Source: Bradyrhizobium manausense
GTDB taxonomy: Bacteria > Pseudomonadota > Alphaproteobacteria > Rhizobiales > Xanthobacteraceae
Length of the DNA: 64,000 nucleotides
Assembly: GCF_018129685.1 (NCBI RefSeq)
Contig: NZ_JAFCLG010000009.1
Coordinates: forward strand, 1 to 64,000
Direction of reading: 5' to 3'
Every line of letters begins with the position of its first letter. Position 1 is the stretch's first letter. Of this stretch, positions 49,415 through 58,388 are shown piece after piece. The notes under the pieces were generated by a model that was not told where the DNA came from, searched no databases, and saw only the letters and a program-made list of their open reading frames with translations. A program made the translations under genes and the position numbers.

Positions 49415-50332
49415 ATGTCCGACAACGACGACGTCCCGTTCAACCGCAACTTTCCGCTTCAGCCCGGTGTCGTCGAGGAAGTCCGCCCCGGCGTGCGGCG
49501 GGTGCTCTGTAACAATCCGAGCCCGTTCACCTTCACCGGAACCGTCAGCTACATCGTCGGCACCGGCAACGTCGCGATCATCGATCCCGGTCCCGACGAT
49601 GAGGCGCATGCGGCCGCGTTGCTCGACGCCGTGCGCGGCGAGACGGTGACCCACATCTTCGTCACCCACACCCACCGCGACCACTCTCCCAATACGCAGC
49701 GGATCAAGCGGGCGACCGGCGCGCCTGTCTATGCCGAGGGGCCGCACCGCGCCTCGCGCCCGCGCTTCGAAAGCGAGAAGCATAGTCCGGAATCAGGGTC
49801 TGACCGCGATTTCGTGCCTGATTTCAGGATGGCACACGGCGATGTCGTCGAGGGTGACGGCTGGCGGCTCGAGGCCGTGGCGACGCCCGGCCATACCGCC
49901 AATCACCTTGCCTTTGCCTGGCCCGAGCGGAAGTTCAACTTCGTCGGCGATCACGTGATGGGCTGGTCGACCTCGATCGTGGCGCCGCCCGACGGCTCGA
50001 TGATCGACTACATGGACTCGCTCGACCGGCTCGCTGCGCGCGAGGAGGATCTGTATTTCTCCGGCCACGGCCCGGAGATCCCCGAGGGCCAGCGCTTCGT
50101 GCGCTTCCTGATCCGCCACCGCAAGGCGCGCGAGGCCTCGATCCTTCATCGCCTCGCCAAGGGCGAGGCCGATATCCCGACCATGGTGCGCGCGATCTAT
50201 ATCGGCATCGATCCCAGGCTGACGACGGCCGCCGGCTATTCCGTTCTGGCGCATCTGGAAGATCTGGTTGCGCGCGGCGTCGTCGCGACGGACGGTGATC
50301 CCGTGATCGGCGGGACCTACCGGATGGCTTAG
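49415..50332 (+). CDS. MBL-fold metallo-hydrolase (LACTB2-like)
   Basis: 305 residues. The metallo-beta-lactamase fold has the metal motif VTHTHRDHSPNT (HxHxDH) near residue 87, a second-metal His in ATPGHTANHLAF, Asp in FVGDHVMGWSTS and a final His in YFSGHGPEI. The C-terminal 70 residues form a winged-helix-like region (HLEDLVARGVV), as in LACTB2-type enzymes. Substrate unknown; the family includes hydrolases of RNA, thioesters and lactones. ATG 49415 is chosen over an in-frame start inside the repeat. Confidence 0.88.
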   Translation: MSDNDDVPFNRNFPLQPGVVEEVRPGVRRVLCNNPSPFTFTGTVSYIVGTGNVAIIDPGPDDEAHAAALLDAVRGETVTHIFVTHTHRDHSPNTQRIKRATGAPVYAEGPHRASRPRFESEKHSPESGSDRDFVPDFRMAHGDVVEGDGWRLEAVATPGHTANHLAFAWPERKFNFVGDHVMGWSTSIVAPPDGSMIDYMDSLDRLAAREEDLYFSGHGPEIPEGQRFVRFLIRHRKAREASILHRLAKGEADIPTMVRAIYIGIDPRLTTAAGYSVLAHLEDLVARGVVATDGDPVIGGTYRMA

Positions 50333-50396
50333 GAGCGAATGGCGAGTAGCGAATGGGTGGGCGTTCCATTCGCCACTCGCTACTCCCCACTCGCCT
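50333..50396. repeat. palindromic GAGTAGCGAATGG repeat between convergent genes
   Basis: The left half carries CGAATGG-CGAGTAGCGAATGGG, the right half CCATTCGCCACTCGCTACTC, giving a hairpin with internal direct repeats. It fills the whole 67-base gap between the MBL gene and the DUF1499 gene and may terminate both transcripts. Confidence 0.7.
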
Positions 50397-50399
50397 CCA

Positions 50400-51254
50400 T
50401 CACTTCTTCACTGTCTTCGCGGGCGCCTTTGACGGTGCCACCGGGGTCTTCTTGACCGGCTTCAGCGCGTCCGCGTCGGCTGCAGTGTTGAGGTCGTCGA
50501 TGAATTTGGTCACGCGCGCAGCGTTGCTGCCGAGATCGCTGTCGAAATAGCGCGAGGCGGAGCGGATATCGACGCGGGAGTCCTCGCCGTCAGGCACGAC
50601 CCGGATCGAGATATCCTCGCGAAAGCCCATGATCGGCGTGCGCGCCACGGCCTCGATGCGACCGATGCGGCGCGGCGGCTGCGGCTCGCGCTCGTCGATC
50701 ACGGTCCATTTGCGCTTGATGACGAGCTGGCGCGCGATCGCATAGGCGCGGTCGACGGGAATCTCGAGCTCGATCGGTTCGATGTCGGGATAGAGCTGGC
50801 GCTGTTGCTCGGCCGAATAGAGACCGGCATACACGGCGGTGTTGGTGCCGTCGCCGGTGCGCAGGCGCGACAGCGCATCGAAACGCGGCGGGTCGATCGG
50901 GTCGGTGGTGATGTCGTAGATATGCGGCAGCCTGCTGTACAGCAGGGCCTGATAAGCGGGATAGGCGAGGATTGCCCCGTCGATCAGGAAGGCGAGCAGA
51001 ATGCGCGCCATGCCGCGCGAGCCGTTCTGCCAGATCGCGGCAAAGCCGGCGAGGCCGAACAGGATCGAAAGTCCTGAGATCGCGAGCCCGCCGAAGAACG
51101 TCGCCATCGCCGGCTTCATTTCCAGGAAGTCGAAACGCACGATGACGATCGACACCACAACCACCACTACGGCGAACACGGCCAGGTTGCGCGCCCAGCT
51201 CGCGAGACTGGACACGGGCTCCGACTGATAGGGAGCGGAAAACCTGCGGGCCAT
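50400..51254 (-). CDS. DUF1499 membrane protein
   Basis: About 284 residues. Three TM helices lie in the N-terminal part: NLAVFAVVVVVVSIVIVRF near 22-40, one near 50-75, and ILLAFLIDGAILAYPAYQAL near 83-103. The DUF1499 domain follows (about 135-265), including PIELEIPVDRAYAIARQLV and SRVDIRSASRYFDSDLGSNA. The C-terminus is Lys/Pro/Ala-rich. DUF1499 proteins are conserved but uncharacterised. The start at 51254 (MARRFSAPYQ) is preferred; an extension to 51326 is possible. Confidence 0.85.
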   Translation of the reverse strand: MARRFSAPYQSEPVSSLASWARNLAVFAVVVVVVSIVIVRFDFLEMKPAMATFFGGLAISGLSILFGLAGFAAIWQNGSRGMARILLAFLIDGAILAYPAYQALLYSRLPHIYDITTDPIDPPRFDALSRLRTGDGTNTAVYAGLYSAEQQRQLYPDIEPIELEIPVDRAYAIARQLVIKRKWTVIDEREPQPPRRIGRIEAVARTPIMGFREDISIRVVPDGEDSRVDIRSASRYFDSDLGSNAARVTKFIDDLNTAADADALKPVKKTPVAPSKAPAKTVKK

Positions 51255-51367
51255 CGGGTGAGCTCTGCCGGGGTCTTGGGGCGCGGTGCCGGCCGATTTG
51301 GCGCGACGATGAGCCGTTGAGACCACGACCCGGGGGCAAATTCAAGAGAGACCGGACTGCCACTGCC

Positions 51368-51449
51368 CGTCATTCCGGGGCGCCCGAAGGGCGAACCCGG
51401 AATCTCGAGATTCCGGGTTCGATGCCGTTGGCATCGCCCCGGAATGACG
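51368..51449. repeat. cloverleaf-like palindromic repeat
   Basis: 82 bases with outer arms CGTCATTCCGGGGCG and CGCCCCGGAATGACG enclosing three smaller hairpins: CGCCC-GAA-GGGCG, AACCCGGAAT-CTCGAG-ATTCCGGGTT and GATGCC-GTT-GGCATC. No ORF. It lies between two minus-strand genes. Confidence 0.9.
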
Positions 51450-51458
51450 TGTAAGGCC

Positions 51459-53087
51459 CTACGCCGCCGCGTTCGGGAAGCGATAGTCCTTGAACTGGTC
51501 GCGCAGCGCCGTTTTCAGGATCTTGCCGGTCGCGGTGTGCGGGATGCCGTCGACAAAGACCACGTCGTCGGGCATCCACCATTTGGCGATCTTGCCGTCC
51601 ATGAATTTCAGGATGTCTTCGCGGCTGGCCTGCTGGCCCTGCTTGAGCTGCACGATCAAGAGCGGCCGCTCGTCCCATTTGGGATGATAGACGCCGATCA
51701 CGGCGGCCTCCGCCACGGCGGGATGGCCGACCGCGAGGTTCTCGAGGTCGATCGAGGAGATCCACTCGCCGCCGGACTTGATCACGTCCTTGGAGCGGTC
51801 GGTGATGCGCATATAGCCGCCTTCGTCGATGGTCGCGACGTCGCCGGTGTCGAAGAAGCCGTCCTCGTCGAGGATGTTGTTGTCGAGGCGGAAATAGGCC
51901 TTGGCGACCGCGGGGCCGGACACCTTGAGACGGCCGAAGGTCTTGCCGTCCCAGGGCAGCTCCTTGCCGGCATCGTCGGTGATCTTCATCTCGACCGCGA
52001 AGGGCGCATAGCCCTGCATCTGCAGAACGTCGAGGCGGGCCTCGCCGGTTGCGTTCTGGAACGGCGGCTTCAGCGCCGCGACGGTGCCGATCGGGCTCAT
52101 CTCGGTCATGCCCCAGGCGTGGCGCACGTTCGAGCCCATATCAAGGAAGGCCTTGATCATGGAGCGCGGCATCGCCGAGCCGCCACAGATCACCATTTTC
52201 AGGTGAGGCAGCTTCAGGTTATTGGCCGTCATGTGCTGGAGCAGCATCAGCCACACCGTCGGCACGCCCGCGGTGTGCGTCACCTTCTCGGTCGAGAGCA
52301 GCTCGTAGACCGAGGCGCCGTCGAGCTTGGCGCCGGGCATGACCAGCTTGGTGCCCTGTGAGGGCGCGGAGAAGGCGATGCCCCAGCTGTTGGCATGGAA
52401 CAGGGGAACCACCGGCAGCATCGTCTCGGAGGCGCTGGTGCCGAGCGCGTCGACGTTGTTGGCCATCAGCGCGTGCAGCACGTTGGAGCGATGCGAATAC
52501 AGCACGCCCTTCGGGTCGCCCGTCGTGCCTGACGTGTAGCACATCGCGGCCGCCGTGTTCTCGTCAAAGTCCTTCCATTTGAATTTGCCGTCGGCCGCGG
52601 CGATCCAGTCCTCGTAGGCCACGACGTTCTTCAACGTGGTCTCGGGCATATGCGCCTTGTCGGTGAGGATGACGTACCGTTCGACGCTCGGCAGCTTGTC
52701 GGCGAGCTTCTCCAGCACGGGCACGAAGGTCAGGTCGACCATCACGATGCGATCCTGCGCGTGGTTGATGATCCAGGCGATCTGCTCGGGGAAAAGCCGG
52801 GGATTGATGGTATGGCAGATGGCGCCGATGCCCATGATGCCGTACCAGACCTCCAGGTGACGCCAGGTGTTCCAGGCGATCGTGGCGACACGGTCGCCGA
52901 GCTTGATGCCGTCCCGCTCCAGCATCTGCGAGACCTTGAGCGCCCGCTCGTGGATTTCGGCGTAGGTGGTGCGATGGATCGGTCCCTCCACCGATCGCGT
53001 CACGACCTCCTGCTTGCCGTGAATCTTGGCAGCGTGTTCGATGATCCGGTGGCAGAGCAGGGGCCAATCTTGCATCAAGCCGAGCAT
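51459..53087 (-). CDS. fatty acyl-CoA ligase (AMP-forming)
   Basis: 542 residues of the ANL superfamily. The AMP-binding P-loop is CYTSGTTGDPKGVLYSHRS (about 182-200). The adenylate motif lies in HAWGMTEMSPIG, then DTGDVATIDEGGYMRITDR and RSKDVIKSGGEWISS with the hinge. The catalytic Lys is in PHTATGKILKTALRDQ near the C-terminus. It converts a medium- or long-chain fatty acid to its CoA thioester for beta-oxidation or lipid synthesis. Chain-length preference cannot be read. It stands alone, divergent from the extensin-like gene. Confidence 0.92.
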   Translation of the reverse strand: MLGLMQDWPLLCHRIIEHAAKIHGKQEVVTRSVEGPIHRTTYAEIHERALKVSQMLERDGIKLGDRVATIAWNTWRHLEVWYGIMGIGAICHTINPRLFPEQIAWIINHAQDRIVMVDLTFVPVLEKLADKLPSVERYVILTDKAHMPETTLKNVVAYEDWIAAADGKFKWKDFDENTAAAMCYTSGTTGDPKGVLYSHRSNVLHALMANNVDALGTSASETMLPVVPLFHANSWGIAFSAPSQGTKLVMPGAKLDGASVYELLSTEKVTHTAGVPTVWLMLLQHMTANNLKLPHLKMVICGGSAMPRSMIKAFLDMGSNVRHAWGMTEMSPIGTVAALKPPFQNATGEARLDVLQMQGYAPFAVEMKITDDAGKELPWDGKTFGRLKVSGPAVAKAYFRLDNNILDEDGFFDTGDVATIDEGGYMRITDRSKDVIKSGGEWISSIDLENLAVGHPAVAEAAVIGVYHPKWDERPLLIVQLKQGQQASREDILKFMDGKIAKWWMPDDVVFVDGIPHTATGKILKTALRDQFKDYRFPNAAA

Positions 53088-53152
53088 TCAGACGTTCCTC
53101 CGAGAAGTCGCTGGGCGCGTTATCGCTCTCAGCGCAGGGCCAAAGAATTATC

Positions 53153-54244
53153 ATGAGTTTTAGCCTGCCGGACTTTCGCCGCAAATGGTCTTGTCGCGGC
53201 AATATGTCCGCCGGCGCGGCAATGGTTACCGCCGCGCTGGGGCTGGCTCTTGTGTTGCCCGGGTCCGCAGGCGCGCGAAATCATGCTGCGCCGCTCGATA
53301 TCTTTGGCCTGGGTACGCCACGGCCGCGCGGGGGTGTTCACGGCGCAAAGATACCGCTACCAAGGCCCCGTCCTGAGGAGGCGCCCAAAGCGACGGAGGA
53401 GGGGGCAACGAAGGACGACGGCAAGCCGTCCCCTGATAAATCCTCCGCCGACAAGCCCGACGCCAACAAGCCGGCCGAAGCCGCGCCGCCCGAGAAGCAG
53501 CCTTCTGCCTGCCGTCTCGCGCTGACCGAGGAGGTCGCGGTCGCGCCCTCCATACCCGACATCCATGGTCCCGGCGCCTGTGGTGGCGAGGATCTGGTGC
53601 GGCTCGAGGCGATCGTCCTGACGGACAAGCGCAAGGTCGCGGTGAAACCGGCTGCGATCCTTCGCTGCAGCATGGCGTCGGCGATTGCGGATTGGGTGCG
53701 TACCGACATGGTGCCGCTGGCTACGAGCCTCGGCTCGACCATCACCGATCTCGACAATTTCGACAGCTTCGAGTGCCGCGGCCGCAACCGCGTGGCCGGT
53801 GCGATGCTGTCCGAGCACGGCAAGGCCAATGCGCTTGACGTCCGTTCGCTCAAGCTCGCCAACGGACAGTCCATTGGTCTGACCGACCGCACCATGGCGC
53901 GCGACGTGCGCGAGCGCGTGCTGCATTCGGTTTGCTCGCGTTTTTCGACCGTGCTCGGCCCGGGCTCGGACTGGTACCACGAGGACCACATCCACCTCGA
54001 TCTCGCGCAGCGCCGCAACGACTACCGGATCTGCCAATGGAACGTCTGGGATCCCTTGCCCCAGGTCGCGCCGCTGCTGCCGGCCGAGCGCCCCGAGGAC
54101 GCGCCGCCGCGCGAGGTGGCGGCCAAGCCGGAGGACGGCAAGGATGGGACCGGCGATCAGGAGATCGCAAAGCCCGCCGCGCAAGCCGACAAGCCCCCAG
54201 TCGACTCCGGCAAGAGCAAGCCCCCAACAAAAAAGCGCCGGTGA
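53153..54244 (+). CDS. extensin-like C-terminal domain secreted protein
   Basis: 363 residues. An N-terminal hydrophobic signal (about 20-42) is followed by a Pro/Lys/Glu/Ala-rich linker (about 60-115). The Extensin-like_C domain (about 120-300) has ACRLALTEEVAVAPSIPDIH, CSMASAIADWV, then SEHGKANALDVRSLKLANG and YHEDHIHLDLA, with conserved His/Asp and four Cys. It is distantly similar to DD/LD-peptidase-like folds, so a cell-wall role is plausible. The Lys-rich tail runs into the shared terminator. It is convergent with an L,D-transpeptidase gene. Confidence 0.88.
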   Translation: MSFSLPDFRRKWSCRGNMSAGAAMVTAALGLALVLPGSAGARNHAAPLDIFGLGTPRPRGGVHGAKIPLPRPRPEEAPKATEEGATKDDGKPSPDKSSADKPDANKPAEAAPPEKQPSACRLALTEEVAVAPSIPDIHGPGACGGEDLVRLEAIVLTDKRKVAVKPAAILRCSMASAIADWVRTDMVPLATSLGSTITDLDNFDSFECRGRNRVAGAMLSEHGKANALDVRSLKLANGQSIGLTDRTMARDVRERVLHSVCSRFSTVLGPGSDWYHEDHIHLDLAQRRNDYRICQWNVWDPLPQVAPLLPAERPEDAPPREVAAKPEDGKDGTGDQEIAKPAAQADKPPVDSGKSKPPTKKRR

Positions 54245-54256
54245 ACCGGCGCTTTT
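54229..54256. terminator. bidirectional rho-independent terminator
   Basis: AAAAGCGCCGG-TGAA-CCGGCGCTTTT, perfect 11-bp stem with A/T flanks, overlapping the TGA of the extensin-like gene and facing the convergent L,D-transpeptidase gene. Confidence 0.92.
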
Positions 54257-54279
54257 CAAAAGCTTGAGGCAAGTTCCGC

Positions 54280-54963
54280 TTAGTAAGAGCTGGTGTTGCC
54301 GCCGCCGCCCTGGAGAGCAAGGCGCGAATTGTAGGGCGAGTCGCCGTGCTTCGGCTCGAGCACCACGACGATGGTGCCGATCTTGACGCGATTGTAGAGG
54401 TCGATTGCGTCCTCGTTGGTCAGGCGAATGCAGCCCGACGAGATCGAAGCGCCGATATATTCAGGCTGGTTAGTGCCGTGAATGCGGAACAGCGTGTCCT
54501 TGCCACCCGAGTACAGGTACATCGCGCGCGAGCCCATCGGATTATCAGGGCCGGGAGCGACAAAGGTCGGCACGCCCAGGCGCGAAATCTCGCCCGGGGT
54601 CGGGTGCCAGGCCGGCCATTCGGTCATGCTGCCGACCTTGGCGATGCCGGACCAGGCCATTGCCTCTTCGCCGACGGTGATGCCGTAGCGGATCGCCTTG
54701 CCGCCATCCATCACGTAATAGAGGTAGTGGTTGTCGGAATCGACCACGATCGAGCCCGGCGATTCCTTGCGATGATAGTCGACGATGGCGCGACGGAACG
54801 GCTCTGCCACCGGCGTATTCTCGTACCGGATCTTGGCAAGGAGCTCCTTGTCCTTCGGCTTGAAATTCTGGGTGTTGGTGGCTTCGTAGTGCGTGCCCTG
54901 CATGCAGCCCGACAGCATGAAGCCAGCAGCCAAAATGCCCAATGTAACTTTCAGCGACGACAT
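54280..54963 (-). CDS. L,D-transpeptidase lipoprotein (YkuD family)
   Basis: 227 residues. A lipoprotein signal with lipobox LSGC lies at about 18-21, so it is anchored by lipid to a membrane. The YkuD domain (about 70-205) contains the catalytic signature HGTNQPEYIGASISSGCIRL, with His and the active Cys, and a Gly/Ser-rich tail. It makes 3-3 peptidoglycan cross-links or attaches proteins to the wall. No SH3 or LysM domain. Confidence 0.92.
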   Translation of the reverse strand: MSSLKVTLGILAAGFMLSGCMQGTHYEATNTQNFKPKDKELLAKIRYENTPVAEPFRRAIVDYHRKESPGSIVVDSDNHYLYYVMDGGKAIRYGITVGEEAMAWSGIAKVGSMTEWPAWHPTPGEISRLGVPTFVAPGPDNPMGSRAMYLYSGGKDTLFRIHGTNQPEYIGASISSGCIRLTNEDAIDLYNRVKIGTIVVVLEPKHGDSPYNSRLALQGGGGNTSSY

Positions 54964-55300
54964 GGTTCGGTTCCAATCAAATCAATACCGCGCAGGTCCT
55001 CAAGCGTAGCACCCGAGGCCTTCGACTCCGTTGATTTCATTATCGTTGAAATCTGCCACAATTCCAGCGTTTAGGGGCTTATCCCGCGCTGCGAGACCCA
55101 ACCTGTGGCTTTTTTGCCGCAAGTTCTGCGCTCCCAGGCTTGGTTTTTGGCGCGAAAAGCTCAACTGTCGATTCCGTGCCACAGTTGGGCCATTCCGCCG
55201 CCACAAATTCAAACGCTCCCTTAATGTGGTTGTCATCATGAACTTGTCAGAATCGCGCTAAGGGCAGCCATTCTGTCGCAGGCCTCTCCCGGAGTTGTTT
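54964..55300. other. 337-base gap before the CorA gene
   Basis: No convincing ORF. One inverted repeat, CAACTGT (55162-55168) with ACAGTTG (55181-55187), spaced by 12 bases, could be a regulatory site for the downstream transporter. Otherwise nothing was seen. Confidence 0.4.
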
Positions 55301-56278
55301 ATGTTTTCCGTGTTCGTTCCCACCGACTCCTCCCTGAAGAAGGCCATCGTCGAAGATCTTGGGGCTCTGCCGGAGAATTCGCCGTGGATCGACCTGGTCA
55401 ACCCGACGGCGGCGGAGGACAAGGCGGTGGAGCGGCTCCTTGGGATCGCGATCCCGACCCGGGAGGACATGCAGGAGATCGAGATCTCCAGCCGCCTCTA
55501 TATCGAGAACGGCGCGCGCTACATGACGGCGACGCTGATGTGCCACTCCGATACCGACATGCCCCGGACCACGGCGGTGACCTTCATCCTCGGCGATCAC
55601 CGCCTGGTGACGGTGCGCTACGACCAGCCCAAGCCGTTCGCCCTGGTCGAGGCCAAGCTGGCCCGGACCTGCACCCCGGGGATCACCGGCGAGATGGTGC
55701 TGATGGAGCTCCTGGACGCCGTGATCGACCGCTGCGCCGACATTCTGGAGCGCTGTGGCGCGGAGATCGACCAGGTCAGCCACGACATCTTCGAGCCGGA
55801 GAGCGAGCGCCACGGCCACGCCAAGCAATATTCGCAGATCCTGATCTCGATCGGCCGCAAGGGCGATCTGACCTCCAAGGTTCGCGAGAGCCTGGTGTCG
55901 ATCGGCCGCGTCGTCACCTTCCTTTCGGCGGTGGTGGAGGGCGTGAAATGGTCGAAGGACATGCGCGAGCAGCTCAAGACCATGCAGCGTGACGTCGCCT
56001 CACTGACCGACCACGCCTCCTATCTCTCCAGCAAGATCACCTTCGTGCTCGATGCCATGCTCGGCGTCGTCAATCTCGAGCAGAACAACATCATCAAGCT
56101 GTTTTCGGTCATGGCCGTTGTCCTGATGCCGCCGACGCTGATCGCCTCGATCTACGGCATGAACTTCAAGGCGATGCCGGAGCTCGAATGGGAGCACGGC
56201 TATCCCTTTGCCATCGTGTTGATGGTGATCGCGGCGATCGTCCCGTACTGGATCTTCAAGTTGAAGAAGTGGCTCTGA
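55301..56278 (+). CDS. CorA-family Mg2+/Co2+ transporter
   Basis: 325 residues. The large N-terminal cytoplasmic domain (about 1-255) is followed by two C-terminal TM helices. The first ends in the diagnostic YGMNF motif (IASIYGMNFKAMPELEWEHG); the second is about 300-320 and ends in FKLKKWL. It forms a pentameric channel admitting Mg2+ or related divalent cations. ATG 55301, with GGAG 8 bases upstream, is preferred to the TTG 6 bases before. Confidence 0.94.
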   Translation: MFSVFVPTDSSLKKAIVEDLGALPENSPWIDLVNPTAAEDKAVERLLGIAIPTREDMQEIEISSRLYIENGARYMTATLMCHSDTDMPRTTAVTFILGDHRLVTVRYDQPKPFALVEAKLARTCTPGITGEMVLMELLDAVIDRCADILERCGAEIDQVSHDIFEPESERHGHAKQYSQILISIGRKGDLTSKVRESLVSIGRVVTFLSAVVEGVKWSKDMREQLKTMQRDVASLTDHASYLSSKITFVLDAMLGVVNLEQNNIIKLFSVMAVVLMPPTLIASIYGMNFKAMPELEWEHGYPFAIVLMVIAAIVPYWIFKLKKWL

Positions 56279-56483
56279 GCCCGCGCGCCTTCCGAAATAG
56301 CTACCGGGACCTTACGCCGGTCGCAGAGACAAGGCCGATGGTGTCGCAGAATAGAGCGCCATTGCGGCTGCGCCGTGATGTGTGTGCCACGCCCCAATTC
56401 CTCCGGTAAAATTTGAGCAGTGGGCTGAACGTTTGTGCGAAACTTGTCTGCGATAAGCAGCGGGTTAGCCGCGAGGAAAAACC

Positions 56484-56717
56484 ATGGTTGAAAAACACAT
56501 AACGACGCCCCGCAACGTCATCGACCTGACCAGCTATCGTCAGAGCGTGGCGAGCGGCAAGGCGCCGTCGTTGTCGGCGCGCATGTGCCGGCACTGTGGT
56601 GCTCCGCTGCTCGATGGCGAGAACGACGACGATTGCTCGACTGCATTCAGTGCAACCGCACCAAATGCTGCAACGTTGAGGCTGCGCGAACGGTCGCGTC
56701 GCATTCGCCTGGATTGA
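56484..56717 (+). CDS. small hypothetical protein with CxxC (77 aa)
   Basis: MVEKHITTPRNVIDLTSYRQ, then MCRHCGAPLLDGENDDDCST, a CxxC plus a third Cys that could bind zinc, and a basic Arg-rich C-terminus. The N-terminal half looks well conserved among Bradyrhizobium small proteins that I recall, while the Ala/Arg-rich end may vary. GCGAGGAAAAA precedes the ATG. Function unknown. Confidence 0.6.
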   Translation: MVEKHITTPRNVIDLTSYRQSVASGKAPSLSARMCRHCGAPLLDGENDDDCSTAFSATAPNAATLRLRERSRRIRLD

Positions 56718-56720
56718 GGA

Positions 56721-56790
56721 GCGGAAGGAAGGGCGGGCGATCCAGTCCTGCGGCGGCGTTGTCTGGATCGCCTTGCTTCCCGCCTTCCGC
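56721..56790. repeat. palindromic repeat/terminator-like hairpin
   Basis: Outer arms GCGGAAGG...GGGCGG and CCCGCCTTCCGC enclose GGCGATCCAG (56736-56745) and CTGGATCGCC (56763-56772). It lies between convergent genes and could terminate both. Related in style to the 49.3-kb repeat. Confidence 0.7.
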
Positions 56791-56800
56791 GGCAAATTCC

Positions 56801-57571
56801 CTAGCGCTTCACGATCTCTGCCGTCGAGATGAAGGTCTCGGCGATTGCGCCGTCGTGGGCGAACGCAGCCAGATGGCTCTCGACCTCCCGCAGCGCGGCC
56901 TCGACATTGTCGCCCAGCGCTTCTGGTGAGGACGACGAATAGGTCAGCACGCGATGTGTCAGCTCCGGCACGCTGACCACGTGGCTGGTCTCGACCGCGA
57001 CGAGCCCGGTAGGGGCGAAGGCGCTGCCGCGAAAGAACGTCGGCAAGTCGCGATGGGTCCGCGCACCTTTGCCGGCTTCTTCCCACAGCTTCGTTGGTGA
57101 CCAGCGGCGGCGGATCTCGTTGTAGCCGTCAAGCCACGGATTGCGGCCGTCGGTGACCGAGAACGAGGCGCAGATCAGGATGGCGCCGTCGCGTGCGACC
57201 AGTTGGTCGAGCCGCGCAAGCATCGCCTCGCGATCCATCCAGTGCAGCGCGCGGCCGATCGTCACGACGTCGAACGTGCCGATGTCTTGGGGAAGCGTCT
57301 CTGCCTTGCCCTCGATCAGCGTCAGCTCCAGGCCCGCGCGCGCCGCCGCCTGCCGCGCGGCCTCGATCATCGCCGGCTCAGGGTCGACGCCGACGATGCG
57401 ACCGGCATAGGGAGCGAAGCCGAGCGCGAGCAGGCCGGGGCCTGTGCCGAGATCGATCAGGCTGCTCCCTTTGGTGAGGCCAAGCTTCTGCGCGACGCTT
57501 CGGAAGAACGCGTTCGGGTAGAGCGGCCGCAGGTGCTCGTAAGTTGACGCCGTGCTGGCAAATCGGCCCAT
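56801..57571 (-). CDS. SAM-dependent class I methyltransferase
   Basis: 256 residues. The Rossmann methyltransferase core contains LIDLGTGPGLLALGFAP (motif I), GVDPEPAMIEAAR (motif II) and TIGRALHWMDREAMLARLDQ, the HW signature typical of this uncharacterised methyltransferase_11 group. The C-terminal third is helical. Substrate unknown. It is the last gene of a minus-strand pdxH-SDR-methyltransferase run with gaps of only 20 and 38 bases. Confidence 0.85.
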   Translation of the reverse strand: MGRFASTASTYEHLRPLYPNAFFRSVAQKLGLTKGSSLIDLGTGPGLLALGFAPYAGRIVGVDPEPAMIEAARQAAARAGLELTLIEGKAETLPQDIGTFDVVTIGRALHWMDREAMLARLDQLVARDGAILICASFSVTDGRNPWLDGYNEIRRRWSPTKLWEEAGKGARTHRDLPTFFRGSAFAPTGLVAVETSHVVSVPELTHRVLTYSSSSPEALGDNVEAALREVESHLAAFAHDGAIAETFISTAEIVKR

Positions 57572-57609
57572 GCGTCACCTCAAAGCGCCACTTCAATGCG
57601 TCTACTGTC

Positions 57610-58368
57610 CTACACGTGCTGGCCGCCGTTGATGTGGATCTCGGCGCCGTTGACGTAGGAACTCGTGTCCGTGCACAGCACGTAGATGATCTTGGCGACT
57701 TCGTCGGGCGTGCCGAGGCGGTGCATCGGGATCTGCTGCTCGACGATCTTCTCGGTGCCCGGCGACAGGATCGAGGTGTCGATCTCGCCCGGTGCGATCG
57801 CATTGACGCGGACGCCGACACGGCCGAAGTCGGAGGCCATCTCGCGCGTTAGGGAGGCGAGCGCGGCCTTGGAAGTCGCGTAGGCCGCGCCCGCGAACGG
57901 ATGCACGCGCGAGCCCGCAATCGAGGTGACGTTCACGACCGAGCCCTTGGCCGCCTTCAACTCCTCGATCAAGCCGCGCGCGATCATGATCGGCGCGAAG
58001 AAATTGACGTGGAAGACATGCGTCCACGTGTCGAGGTCGGTGTCGACCGAGCCAAGCCGCGAGCCGCCCGGGCCTTTGGGCGATATTGCTGCATTGTTGA
58101 CCAGCGCATGCAGCATGCCGCCCTCGAGGCGGTCGCGGATGTCGGAGATCGCGCGCCTGGTGTCCGCGGGATTGCCGAGGTCGACCTGGATGTGGTCCTC
58201 GGGACCCGCGTCCCATGGGCAGTCCTCGGGAAAGGGATGCCGCGAGCAGGTGATGACGCGCCAGCCCGCCGAAGAAAAGCGGATCACGGTGGCGTGGCCG
58301 ATACCGCGGCTGGCTCCTGTCAGGAGCAGCGTGCGGCGCGGCGCATTGGACGAATGCGGCATGGACAT
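57610..58368 (-). CDS. SDR family oxidoreductase
   Basis: 252 residues, classical SDR: TGASRGIGHATVIRF for cofactor binding, LVNNAAISPKG, catalytic Ser in NVTSIAGSR and Tyr/Lys in YATSKAAL, then PGEIDTSI and the C-terminal NGAEIHINGGQHV. A 3-oxoacyl-ACP-reductase-like enzyme, but the specific substrate is unknown. Located between pdxH and the methyltransferase, probably one transcript. Confidence 0.9.
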   Translation of the reverse strand: MSMPHSSNAPRRTLLLTGASRGIGHATVIRFSSAGWRVITCSRHPFPEDCPWDAGPEDHIQVDLGNPADTRRAISDIRDRLEGGMLHALVNNAAISPKGPGGSRLGSVDTDLDTWTHVFHVNFFAPIMIARGLIEELKAAKGSVVNVTSIAGSRVHPFAGAAYATSKAALASLTREMASDFGRVGVRVNAIAPGEIDTSILSPGTEKIVEQQIPMHRLGTPDEVAKIIYVLCTDTSSYVNGAEIHINGGQHV

Positions 58369-58388
58369 CTTTCAGGTCGCCCTAGAAC

